Origin: a virus
DNA: 58,481 nt
Virus record (IMG/VR): IMGVR_UViG_3300034004_000010
Span: 1 to 58,481 of that record
Reading direction: 5' to 3' (one strand)
Part shown: positions 40,142-47,090 of the stretch, one piece after another
Layout of the letters: each line of letters starts with the position of its first letter
How positions within the stretch are numbered: the stretch's first letter is position 1
Translations under genes and position numbers: made by a program
The notes under the pieces: model-generated
What the model was told of the DNA's origin: nothing
Database searches by the model: none
Seen by the model: the letters and a program-made list of their open reading frames with translations, nothing else

Positions 40142-41019
40142 GCGGGCGCGCCGCGTTCCGACTGCTCGAGGCGAACAAGGCGGCGGCGCCGTCGACACCC
40201 CTGCTGCTCGACTCGGCCACGCCGTTCGCGGCGTTCTCCGTGCGGAAGCTGCGCACGGCCTACGGGGGTTCGGCGCTGCGCGTCCAGCGCGCCTCCGACA
40301 GCACCGAACAGGACATCGGCTTCACCTCGGGTGGCGATCTGGACACGACAGCGCTGGGGACGTTCTGCTCAGGCACCACCGGCTACGTCTCGAAGTGGTA
40401 CGACCAGTCCGGGAATGGCCGCGACCTGGCGCAGACCACGCAGGCCCGCATGTGGCGCATCTACGCCAGCGGCGCCGTCGACACGAAGAACAGCAAGCCG
40501 TCACTGCTTGCCACGGATGACACGCGCGGCATGCTCACCGCCGCGTTCACCGCGAGCACATCGAACATCGCCAATGCCGCCGCTGTCGCGAGCCATCCGA
40601 GCCTGTCCGCGACCACCTCGCCGCGTCTCGTGAGCGCTGTCGGCGCGTCGAACATCGACAGCACCGTAGCGGACGGAATCGCGTTGATCATGCGCAACGG
40701 GAACACGTCACCCACCCAGCAGTGGCGCCTGCTCAGGCAGAGCTCGAACCTTCTACAAACAGCGGTGTATGACCAGCTTCAGCAGGTCTACTCGTTCACG
40801 TCGAACGGGTCGGCTGTTCTCGCGGTCGACGGAGCGCAGGTGAGTGGAACGGTACCTGGCGGCACGATCACCGCCACGAACCTCCTGCTCAGCATGTTGG
40901 GGACCGCGGGTTATGCCAGCGTGAACGGGCTGCGCGTGTCGGAGGTGCTGTTCTCCTTCGCCGCGCTGGACCAGGCGACGATCCGCTCAAGCCAGAAGGC
41001 CTACTTCGCCACGGCCTAA
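40138..41019 (+). CDS. Arabinofuranosidase B-like/LamG fibre protein (293 aa)
   Basis: GTG overlaps the previous stop. The pattern AFSVRKLRTAYGGSALRVQR, SDSTEQDIGF, GGDLDTTAL, SKWYDQSGNGRDL is that of the N-terminal beta-sandwich found in alpha-L-arabinofuranosidase B proteins and many phage fibre lectins. The remainder completes a concanavalin-like fold. It is most likely a carbohydrate-binding tail protein; arabinan as ligand is inference, attractive because actinobacterial walls can carry arabinogalactan. Confidence 0.72.
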   Translation: MSGRAAFRLLEANKAAAPSTPLLLDSATPFAAFSVRKLRTAYGGSALRVQRASDSTEQDIGFTSGGDLDTTALGTFCSGTTGYVSKWYDQSGNGRDLAQTTQARMWRIYASGAVDTKNSKPSLLATDDTRGMLTAAFTASTSNIANAAAVASHPSLSATTSPRLVSAVGASNIDSTVADGIALIMRNGNTSPTQQWRLLRQSSNLLQTAVYDQLQQVYSFTSNGSAVLAVDGAQVSGTVPGGTITATNLLLSMLGTAGYASVNGLRVSEVLFSFAALDQATIRSSQKAYFATA

Positions 41020-41045
41020 CCAGTCGGGCGACGAGAGGGGTGGGG

Positions 41046-41276
41046 ATGCGGATCCCGGTGGACCGGCTGCTCCTGAAGCCCGCGGTGACCGTCGGGATGT
41101 CGCCCTGGGTGCTGCACTCTCTGGCGCACCGGTACCGCACCACCACCGAGGACGCCGACCCCATCACCGTCACCGCCCTCGACGGCGGCCTGTACCGCAT
41201 CGAGGACGGCCGACACAGGTACTTCGCGTCCGTCATCGCGGGGCGCCCTGACGTTCTCGCCGTGCTCGCCGACTAG
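41046..41276 (+). CDS. Small ParB-like (sulfiredoxin-fold) protein (76 aa)
   Basis: Contains the compact ITVTALDGGLYRIEDGRHRY then FASVIAGRPDV pattern, like the N-terminal GxxRxxA-type ParB nuclease/CTPase fold core (DGRHR). Too short to be a partition ParB. Similar proteins occur between tail genes and lysin in actinophages with unknown role. ATG 41046 preceded by GAGAGGGG. Confidence 0.55.
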   Translation: MRIPVDRLLLKPAVTVGMSPWVLHSLAHRYRTTTEDADPITVTALDGGLYRIEDGRHRYFASVIAGRPDVLAVLAD

Positions 41277-41288
41277 GGAGGGGACGCC

Positions 41289-42137
41289 ATGCCACTGGAC
41301 TGGCTACCAGCCGCCGTCCGCGACCCCCACGGCCGAGCCCTCGCATGGGCCGAGACGACCGACCCCAAGGGCGTGCTCCACACCACGGAGAGCTCAAGCT
41401 GGCCGGGATACCGCAACTGGGCCGACGCCCCCCACGCCACGATCATGCCCACTCCGGGCAAGGGCGTGACCATCCGCCAGCACATTCCGTTCAGCCGCGC
41501 CAGCTTCGCCCTCGTCCACGCCGCTGGACAGCAAGCCACCAACACCGACTTCGCGTTCCAGTTCGAACTCATCGGCACCTCCGAGAAGGGCGGGCCGGGC
41601 TACTACTGGCCAGGCGCCGACGACGACGTGCTACTCGACCTGTACCACAAGCTCATCAAGCCCCTGTCGGACGCCTACGGCATCCCGCTGCGCGCCCCGA
41701 CGTGGCTGCCCTACCCGGCGTCCTACGGCGCTACCAGGGTCCGCTTGAGCAGCGCTCAATGGGACACCTACAGCGGTTGGCTAGGGCACCAGCATGCCCC
41801 CCAAAACTTGCACGGGGATCCTGGCGCGTTCCCGTGGGACCGGATGATGCGCCTCGCCGCCGGCCCCCAGGAGGACGACATGCCCCTCACCGAAGACGAC
41901 GTGGCCCGCATCGCCCGCGCCGTCCACAACCAGATCCTCGGCGGCTCCACCATCACCGTCGGCGCCGCCCTCGACGTCCTGTACCGCCGCACCGGGCCGA
42001 CACCGGAGCAGATCGCGCAAGCCGTCCGCGCGGCCCTCCCCACGGGCGGCACCGTCGCGGGCGGGCTCAGCGACGCGGACGTCGCCCGGCTCCGCAAGGA
42101 GATCGTGGACGAGATCAGTTCGCGGCTCGTCAGGTAG
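41289..42137 (+). CDS. Endolysin, N-acetylmuramoyl-L-alanine amidase
   Basis: 282-aa lysin. The N-terminal amidase_2 domain shows the zinc ligands and context typical of actinophage amidases: VLHTTESSSW (His31-type ligand), a central QFELIGTS segment, and HQHAPQNLHGDPG (later ligand and catalytic region). The C-terminal part is a helical region with weak similarity to cell-wall-binding/oligomerisation tails. No signal peptide, so it depends on the holin genes that follow. Confidence 0.88.
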   Translation: MPLDWLPAAVRDPHGRALAWAETTDPKGVLHTTESSSWPGYRNWADAPHATIMPTPGKGVTIRQHIPFSRASFALVHAAGQQATNTDFAFQFELIGTSEKGGPGYYWPGADDDVLLDLYHKLIKPLSDAYGIPLRAPTWLPYPASYGATRVRLSSAQWDTYSGWLGHQHAPQNLHGDPGAFPWDRMMRLAAGPQEDDMPLTEDDVARIARAVHNQILGGSTITVGAALDVLYRRTGPTPEQIAQAVRAALPTGGTVAGGLSDADVARLRKEIVDEISSRLVR

Positions 42138-42187
42138 CACCACCCGCAAGCCGCTCGGGGGAGCCGCAGACACGGAAGGAACCAACC

Positions 42188-42235
42188 GTGCCCACGCGCC
42201 CCCCGCCCCACCGCCATACTGAACCAAAGGCATGA
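42188..42235 (+). CDS. Possible 15-aa leader peptide coupled to holin-like gene
   Basis: A GTG with an excellent GGAAGG site 9 bp upstream starts a 15-codon His/Pro/Arg-rich frame whose TGA overlaps the ATG at 42232 (ATGA). The holin-like gene itself lacks a good ribosome site, so translation may depend on this mini-frame. Confidence 0.4.
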   Translation: MPTRPPPHRHTEPKA

Positions 42236-42546
42236 CCGCAGTGGCCGACCCCCTCAGCAGCACCCAGGGAGTGTTCGTCCAATACGGCGCGATCGGAGCG
42301 ATCCTCCTCGTCCTCCTCTGGTTCGCTTACGGTGCGATCAAGCGGGAACGGGACGCCACCGACAGGGAGAGAGCCCGTGCAGAAAAGGCCGAGAGCGAGA
42401 AGGACGAGCTCAACCGCCTCATGCGCACGGAGGTCATCCCTGTGCTGACGAAAGCCACCGAGGCCACCACTCGAGTCACTGAAGTCGTCGGCCGCGTCAC
42501 CGATGTCCTCGCCGACGTGTCCGCCGTCCTACGAGACAGGCGGTGA
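42232..42546 (+). CDS. Holin-like membrane protein (104 aa)
   Basis: One N-terminal membrane helix (YGAIGAILLVLLWFAYGAI) followed by a charged coiled coil (RERDATDRERARAEKAESEK) and a Val/Thr-rich helix. Single-span proteins after the lysin in actinophages are holins or holin partners. Topology: short N-terminus out, long C-terminus in the cytoplasm (inferred from positive charges). Confidence 0.65.
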   Translation: MTAVADPLSSTQGVFVQYGAIGAILLVLLWFAYGAIKRERDATDRERARAEKAESEKDELNRLMRTEVIPVLTKATEATTRVTEVVGRVTDVLADVSAVLRDRR

Positions 42547-42752
42547 AGGCGGTGCCGGGGGGCGACCCTGACCGACTCCCACCCGACCTCGCCATCAAGG
42601 CCGACGTCGTCGCATGGGTCGGCAAGCTCGACGACGCCGTCGAGCAGTTGTACCGAGAGATTGACAGGCTACCGGGGCTGATCCGAAAGGCGGGTCGTGG
42701 AACGGATCCAGAACCTGGCCAACGCAGTGGGGGAACTACGCAAGGAGGGTGA
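42543..42752 (+). CDS. Small soluble protein in lysis cassette (69 aa)
   Basis: GTG start overlaps the previous stop. Helical centre (KADVVAWVGKLDDAVEQLYR) with a basic Gly-rich tail and no membrane span. Its 3' end overlaps the next gene by 56 bp in another frame. Could be an antiholin-like or assembly protein. Confidence 0.5.
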   Translation: MKAVPGGDPDRLPPDLAIKADVVAWVGKLDDAVEQLYREIDRLPGLIRKAGRGTDPEPGQRSGGTTQGG

Positions 42753-43026
42753 GGGCATCCGCCGGGAACTGCGGCGCCGCACCGCCCTCCTGGCGTGGCT
42801 GTTCGCCGCTGGCGCCGTCATCCTCGTCTGCTGCATCGCCGCCGCATACACGGTCTCCCTGAACAACCAGGCCGCGATCGAGAAGTCGAACCGGCAGTGG
42901 TGCCCGATGGTGAGCCTGCTGATCCCGACGCCGGGTGAGGCCCGCGCTTCCACGCCCCGCGGTAAGGACCTCGAGGCCAACGCCCGGCTGCTGTACACGA
43001 CGTTCGGCTGCGGCACCGCCCGCTAG
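42697..43026 (+). CDS. Single-span membrane protein of lysis cassette (109 aa)
   Basis: Charged N-terminal helix (LRKEGEGIRRELRRRT), membrane helix (LLAWLFAAGAVILVCCIAAA), then an extracytoplasmic tail with two Cys (WCPMV and FGCGTA) that could form a disulfide. N-in/C-out topology makes it a possible spanin-like or holin-partner protein. GTG start; strong overlap with preceding gene. Confidence 0.6.
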   Translation: MERIQNLANAVGELRKEGEGIRRELRRRTALLAWLFAAGAVILVCCIAAAYTVSLNNQAAIEKSNRQWCPMVSLLIPTPGEARASTPRGKDLEANARLLYTTFGCGTAR

Positions 43027-43094
43027 CCCTGCCCCCACCACTGACCCGACCGCCACCCGGCGGCCGGGCTACACGTACGCGCCCAGGAGGCACC

Positions 43095-43616
43095 GTGAGC
43101 ACCACCGTCCCCACGCCCGGCTCCCGCCCCCAGGACGTCGTCGAGCGGGTCGTCCGGCAGCTCGTCCAGACGTTCGGGCCCAGCCTGCTGCTGGTCCTCA
43201 CCGCGGCCGGCGCGTCCCACGACCTCAAGGCCACCCTCGTCATGCTGGCGATGGCCGTCGTCACCACCCTCGTGAAGATCGGGCTGAAGCTCCGCAGCGA
43301 GCCGGGCGACCCCATCTGGAAGGTCATCCTCGACCGCGCCGGTTCGGCGTTCGCCGGTGTCCTCGCCGGCGCCGGGGTCAACGACCTCACCAGCCTGCTG
43401 TCCGTCGACTGGAACGAGGCGTTCGCCGTCGCCGGCCTCGCCGCCGCCACGGCCCTGGTCATGTTCTACCTCAGCCCGCCGTCGAACCCGCCGTCGCCCG
43501 CGCCCGCCGCTGAGACGACCAGCGACGCCCCGGCCGACCCCGACTCGCAGCTGTTCCAGTCCCGCAACCGCGACAGCGACTTCCCGTACAGCCCCGGCGC
43601 CACCGACCGGCTGTGA
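43095..43616 (+). CDS. Holin (multi-span membrane protein, 173 aa)
   Basis: Four likely membrane segments (PSLLLVLTAAG; LVMLAMAVVTTLVKIGL; GSAFAGVLAGAGVNDL; FAVAGLAAATALVMFYL) in about 130 residues, then a disordered hydrophilic C-terminus. Size and topology fit the actinophage holin class; placed at the end of the lysis cassette with AGGAGG site. Confidence 0.7.
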   Translation: MSTTVPTPGSRPQDVVERVVRQLVQTFGPSLLLVLTAAGASHDLKATLVMLAMAVVTTLVKIGLKLRSEPGDPIWKVILDRAGSAFAGVLAGAGVNDLTSLLSVDWNEAFAVAGLAAATALVMFYLSPPSNPPSPAPAAETTSDAPADPDSQLFQSRNRDSDFPYSPGATDRL

Positions 43617-44008
43617 CGGCCGCCTGGACCTATCGCTACCGCGCGACGCCCGTCAAGGTCGTGGATGGCGACACTTTCCGCCTCGCGGTCGACGCCGGTC
43701 TGCGGATGACCGCCACCATCCCTGTCCGTCTCCGTGGCTGCAACGCCCCTGAGCGGGGGACGCCGGAAGGTGCGGCGGCGACGGAGTTCGTCGTCCGCTG
43801 GCTCATCCGGCACGGCGACGCACAGGGCTGGGTCGCCGTCACCACCCACAAGGACCCCGAAGACCCGTACGGGCGGTGGATGGGGGACATCGAGTCCCTT
43901 GACGGCACGGCGAACCTCACCGCTGACCTCATCGCCGCTGGCCTCGCTGCAGCGTGGGATGGACGAGGTGGCAAGCCGGTGCCCGGTGGCGCGGCATCGG
44001 GCACGTAG
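43613..44008 (+). CDS. Staphylococcal-nuclease-like (thermonuclease) protein
   Basis: 131-aa SNase-fold protein: VKVVDGDTFRLAVD (first strands with catalytic Asp), IPVRLRGCNAPERGT (catalytic Arg and Glu), KDPEDPYGRWMGDI (second Arg) and LTADLIAAGLAAAW. No signal peptide is visible. Overlaps the holin stop (GTGA). Could degrade host DNA at lysis, reducing viscosity, or be exported through the holin lesion. Confidence 0.82.
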   Translation: MTAAWTYRYRATPVKVVDGDTFRLAVDAGLRMTATIPVRLRGCNAPERGTPEGAAATEFVVRWLIRHGDAQGWVAVTTHKDPEDPYGRWMGDIESLDGTANLTADLIAAGLAAAWDGRGGKPVPGGAASGT

Positions 44009-44111
44009 GTCGCCGCTGGCGGTCCTGCGGCGCCTTGACCCCGGCCTGGTCCTCATCGTCGGCCTGTACTGCGTCATCGCCACACTGGCCGTCCTAACCA
44101 GCCACTGGTAG
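43959..44111 (+). CDS. Membrane microprotein (50 aa)
   Basis: Basic N-terminus (RRSPLAVLRR) followed by one hydrophobic helix (PGLVLIVGLYCVIATLAVL) ending close to the C-terminus. Overlaps the nuclease gene by 50 bp. A GTG at 43968 is an alternative start with a slightly better ribosome site. Last gene of the rightward region. Confidence 0.45.
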   Translation: MDEVASRCPVARHRARRSPLAVLRRLDPGLVLIVGLYCVIATLAVLTSHW

Positions 44112-44174
44112 GCCGTACGGGCGAACTACCGTCGTGTAACACGACGACGCTCCGTGTCGTTGACTACCGTAAGT

Positions 44175-44215
44175 GTGAGCGGGGCGGTGCGGCCCCCGAC
44201 GCCCGCCCCGCTCAC
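44175..44215 (+). terminator. Terminator of the late operon
   Basis: GTGAGCGGGGCGG (44175-44187) pairs perfectly with CCGCCCCGCTCAC (44203-44215), a 13-bp stem with a 15-nt loop. First of two tandem hairpins between convergent transcripts. Confidence 0.85.
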
Positions 44216-44226
44216 TTGCACAGCAT

Positions 44227-44260
44227 GATGCCCCCCACCTCGCCTGAGGTGGGGGGCATC
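44227..44260. terminator. Second, bidirectional terminator
   Basis: GATGCCCCCCACCTC (44227-44241) and GAGGTGGGGGGCATC (44246-44260) form a perfect 15-bp stem with a 4-nt loop, followed by GCTGCGTTTG. It would stop both the rightward late transcript and the leftward transcript ending at 44275. Confidence 0.88.
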
Positions 44261-44274
44261 GCTGCGTTTGCCGC

Positions 44275-45078
44275 CTAGTCGATGTCCATCGGCTCTGTCG
44301 TCACCACCACCCGCCGCGTCGTCCCCACCGTCCGCAGCGTCCACAGCGACCCCGGGTGCACGACCCGCACCGTGTGGAGCCCGCCGCCGAGACGCACCAT
44401 CCCCGACGCGTACCCGCTCGAGCGGGTCACGAGGGTCCGCGCCACGACCCAGCGGCCCTTGCGCAGCACCTGCACCTGCACGGGCGACCAGGGGGAGGGG
44501 ACCCACCCGCAGGACGGCACGAACTCGTTCAAGGGAGCTGCGACGAACAGGACGCCGCCGCCCTGGTTGAACCAGGCGCCCTTGGCGAACGCTGTCCGGT
44601 GCTTCACCGGCGGGTGCGGCACAGGGTCAGGCTCGGGGCTCTCGATCGCAGGGACGGCGGACGCCGACGACCACGTCTTCCCTGCTGTGGCGGCCGACGC
44701 CGCGGGGGAGAACCCCACCGACAGCGCCCCCAGCCCCACAACCAGCGCCAGGGCCATAGCGCCGGCCGCAAGGACCCGCATCCGCTGCGCCCAGAACCCG
44801 GCCAGCGACGACGCCATCTCCGCGACGCCCCGGCTGGCGCCGTCGGCCATCACGTCGGCGAGGAGCCGCAGCGAACCGAACGCCTCCGCGGCCTCGTCGA
44901 GGTCGGCGACGTCGATGACGTTGACCGACGGGAGGCCGGGCAGGTCGATGGTCCCGACGGCGCGGTAACCGCGGGGACGGAAGTCCTTCTCGCGGTGCTT
45001 CGGCAGGGTCGGCAGTTCAGTGGAGCGGCGCGCGTCGTCGTTGCCGCTGGACGCGGGCGTGGCAAGGTGCTTCGACAT
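44275..45078 (-). CDS. Membrane-anchored exported protein (267 aa)
   Basis: Cytoplasmic N-terminal 100 residues (with NVIDVADLDEAAEAFGSLRL), a membrane helix at about 103-124 (LAAGAMALALVVGLGALSVG), then an extracellular domain with a lone Cys (SCGWVPSPWSPVQVQVLRKG) and an RYxS-like beta end. AGGAGG ribosome site before the ATG. Isolated by terminators on both sides, so it has its own promoter in 45079-45270. No family recognised; a surface or superinfection-exclusion role is an inference from topology and position. Confidence 0.65.
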   Translation of the reverse strand: MSKHLATPASSGNDDARRSTELPTLPKHREKDFRPRGYRAVGTIDLPGLPSVNVIDVADLDEAAEAFGSLRLLADVMADGASRGVAEMASSLAGFWAQRMRVLAAGAMALALVVGLGALSVGFSPAASAATAGKTWSSASAVPAIESPEPDPVPHPPVKHRTAFAKGAWFNQGGGVLFVAAPLNEFVPSCGWVPSPWSPVQVQVLRKGRWVVARTLVTRSSGYASGMVRLGGGLHTVRVVHPGSLWTLRTVGTTRRVVVTTEPMDID

Positions 45079-45320
45079 CAGGGCCTCCTAGTGGCTCTGA
45101 TCGGGGGCCTGTCCGTTGAGTGTTGATCCGCTTGGTGTTACCAGCACCTTGCGGGGAGCTCCGGACGGGCCCTTGAGGTTGTGTACCTACCTCATCGGCG
45201 CCTGAGGCCAGGACTTGAGCGGTCCCTGGCACGTATCGTCGTTGCTGCCCCCGTCCCCCCGTCGGGGAGCCGGTGGCGCGGCGCTCGAGGAAGCAGTCCT
45301 CGCGCCGCGCCACCACAACC
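45079..45320. other. Intergenic region: promoter space plus terminator
   Basis: Leader of the leftward 44275-45078 gene. A dyad GAGGT...ACCTC occurs at 45174-45192 around a GTGTAC centre and may be an operator. No clear -35/-10 pair seen. The right part is a strong hairpin listed separately. Confidence 0.4.
45272..45314 (-). terminator. Terminator of the integrase operon
   Basis: GGTGGCGCGGCGC (45272-45284) pairs perfectly with GCGCCGCGCCACC (45302-45314), and inner GAGGA/TCCTC arms extend the stem. It lies 7 bp after the stop of the last leftward gene at 45321. Confidence 0.8.
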
Positions 45321-45602
45321 TCAGCCGTCCCAGCTCAGTCGATAGTCGGGATGGTCGCGGTAGGGCTGGGCGAGCGCGCGGATCGCGACCAGGATGCCGG
45401 TGGCGTGGTAGCCGATGACTTCACCGCCGGGCAGGGCGCCCTGCTCGCGACGCAGATGGTAGGCGTCCAGGACGGCCCGCTTCGCCTCGACCTCGGCCAA
45501 GAGCCGCGCGGGCCAGCCGTAAGCGAGACCCAGCCCTGCATCGGCGCGGATGGCCCGCTCGTCCTCATCCAGCCGGCCGCGCAGGAACTCGGTCAGGTCC
45601 AC
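45321..45602 (-). CDS. DUF6221-like small protein (93 aa)
   Basis: The pattern LTEFLRGRLDEDERAIRA, a middle ARLLAEVEAKRAVLDAYHLR and an end ALAQPYRDHPDYRLSW matches the actinobacterial DUF6221 family (function unknown), often found on actinobacterial chromosomes, plasmids and phages. GTG at 45602 has GGAGG 7 bp upstream and overlaps the preceding stop; upstream in-frame sequence is not coding. Confidence 0.72.
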   Translation of the reverse strand: MDLTEFLRGRLDEDERAIRADAGLGLAYGWPARLLAEVEAKRAVLDAYHLRREQGALPGGEVIGYHATGILVAIRALAQPYRDHPDYRLSWDG

Positions 45603-45865
45603 GTCACTGCCTCCACCATCTCGGGGGCATCCCACGTCGTCCCCAGCTTCGCCGCGAGCCACACCAGCCCCGGCATGTCCAACTCCGGCCCCGCCAACCC
45701 CTCACACTCCACACACGGCGTCGGATGCCCCCACTCCGCCACCAGCACCTGGCACGGCAGCCCACGACGCGGCAGGCTTTCCGCCGGCGGGTTGCACAGG
45801 ACGCCGCTGTTACGGCGCCCGCAGTGCGGGCAGGCGGGCGGCGCGGGGGAGGGGGCGTCAGTCAT
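45593..45865 (-). CDS. Zinc-ribbon small protein (90 aa)
   Basis: Cys pairs CPHC and CVEC with additional Cys (VLCNPP and LPCQVL) predict a zinc-stabilised fold in the N-terminal 55 residues. The C-terminal part is helical with WLAAKLG. ATG at 45865 overlaps the preceding gene's end. Similar to small actinobacterial proteins beginning 'CPxCGR'; function unknown. Confidence 0.6.
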   Translation of the reverse strand: MTDAPSPAPPACPHCGRRNSGVLCNPPAESLPRRGLPCQVLVAEWGHPTPCVECEGLAGPELDMPGLVWLAAKLGTTWDAPEMVEAVTWT

Positions 45866-46064
45866 GGCGTATCGCCGATCGCAGCACTCGGACTCCTCGC
45901 GCCCGAGCCCGAGCCGTTGGGTACAACTCCACGTAGTGCAGTAGCTCGTCGGCAGCTTCGCGCAGAGTCGCCCCGACGTAGTGCCCTCGCCGTCCGACCC
46001 ATCGGCCGGCAACGACGACGACGGCGTCGCCGCGTTCGATGGGGTGAGAGGCAAGGTCAGCCAC
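45858..46064 (-). CDS. Small beta-rich protein (68 aa)
   Basis: Strand pattern ERGDAVVVVAGRWVGRRGHY (SH3-like) with a basic C-terminal helix. GTG 46064 follows a GAGG site and overlaps the stop of the zinc-finger gene upstream. No family recognised. Confidence 0.5.
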   Translation of the reverse strand: MADLASHPIERGDAVVVVAGRWVGRRGHYVGATLREAADELLHYVELYPTARARARGVRVLRSAIRHD

Positions 46065-46212
46065 CGGAGCGCACCTCGCTGGATGGGCACGCGAGCATAC
46101 CGTCGTCGTGCCACCACATCGAGCGGTCGTCTTTGCGGCGGAGGCGACCCCCGCAACATGCGCAGGACGCCTCGTGCTCGCTGATGCGTTCACCGGGGAT
46201 GGCGACGCCCAT
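46057..46212 (-). CDS. Small CxxC/C zinc-binding protein (51 aa)
   Basis: A short frame with a GGGAGG site, encoding ISEHEASCACCGGRLRRKDD and, further on, HDDGMLACPSS, which supplies Cys and His ligands for one zinc site. Overlaps the next gene's GTG at its end, so the cluster is co-translated. Confidence 0.5.
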   Translation of the reverse strand: MGVAIPGERISEHEASCACCGGRLRRKDDRSMWWHDDGMLACPSSEVRSGG

Positions 46213-46249
46213 CACGCCAGCCTCCCGCGCGGCACCGACACATGCGCCG

Positions 46250-46582
46250 TCACGGCCCGATCCTCAGGTTGGCCAACGCCTGGTCGTCTAGCCACACACG
46301 TACGGGGGCCCGCTCCATGTCGTGCAGCACGGCCTGCATCCGCGCCGCATCCTCCGCCGCCGCCCGCTCCGCCCCCTCCAGCGTCCGGCCGACAACGCCC
46401 CGCAGGCGGTCCTCGACCATCCGCTCCGGCATCTGCAACGCCCGCAACTCGGCACGCACCTCCTCGAGCAGCGGCGCCCACGAATCCACGTACGCCTTGA
46501 ACGCCGCGCTCGACACGTAGTAGCGGAAGCTCGCTGGCCGCAGCCGCACGACATCCGCGACCAGATCCGCCACGTCGGTCAC
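46250..46582 (-). CDS. Hypothetical helical protein (110 aa)
   Basis: GTG overlaps the preceding stop. Long helices with heptad spacing (FKAYVDSWAPLLEEVRAELR, MQAVLHDMERAP). No family recognised; lies in the overlapping leftward cluster downstream of the tyrosine integrase. Confidence 0.5.
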   Translation of the reverse strand: MTDVADLVADVVRLRPASFRYYVSSAAFKAYVDSWAPLLEEVRAELRALQMPERMVEDRLRGVVGRTLEGAERAAAEDAARMQAVLHDMERAPVRVWLDDQALANLRIGP

Positions 46583-47001
46583 GACGCCACCTCAGCGGGC
46601 AGTGCGGGGACCTTCAGCAGGTCCAGTGCGACGCCCAACGCCCGGGCCAGCTTCTCCGCCTGCATCACGACGGCGAGGAAGCCCGGCGGGCAAGTGCCGC
46701 AGTCCTCGCCGTTGCGGATCTGCTCCAGCAGTCGCTCCTTCGTCCCGGCGCACTTGTCCAACGTCTCCGCGATCTCCCATCGGACCGTCTCGGCGGTGTC
46801 GCAGTCGACCGCGGCGGCAAGGGTGGTGAACTCCGCGTCCGCCGGGGCGGGAGGCATGACCGCGTCCAGCACGCGGATCGCGGCCTGGTAGGCGGTCAGG
46901 TTGACCTCGCCCGTGGACGGGTCGACGTACTTGGCAAGGGCCGCGCAGCCCACGTCATACATCTCGTCTGACACGGCCGGGGGGACAGTGTTGGTCCTCA
47001 T
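46579..47001 (-). CDS. Hypothetical protein (140 aa)
   Basis: ATG 47001 has GAGAGG upstream. Mostly helical with a C-x2-C-type motif (EDCGTCPPGF) and CDTAE, CAGTK cysteines. First gene downstream of the integrase gap. Function unknown. Confidence 0.5.
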   Translation of the reverse strand: MRTNTVPPAVSDEMYDVGCAALAKYVDPSTGEVNLTAYQAAIRVLDAVMPPAPADAEFTTLAAAVDCDTAETVRWEIAETLDKCAGTKERLLEQIRNGEDCGTCPPGFLAVVMQAEKLARALGVALDLLKVPALPAEVAS

Positions 47002-47052
47002 GTCGCTACCTCTCGTGAGTGGACGTGTACTGACGGTCAGGTCCCCCGAGTC

Positions 47053-47090
47053 GATCTCGCGCTGCAAGTGCATAAGATCCGTGCGAGATC
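47053..47090. repeat. Inverted repeat at the 3' end of the tyrosine integrase
   Basis: GATCTCGC (47053-47060) and GCGAGATC (47083-47090) form an 8-bp dyad whose right arm overlaps the integrase stop. It may be a terminator hairpin or an arm/core element of a tyrosine-integrase attP, which often lies beside int. No tRNA-like core is visible. Confidence 0.35.
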
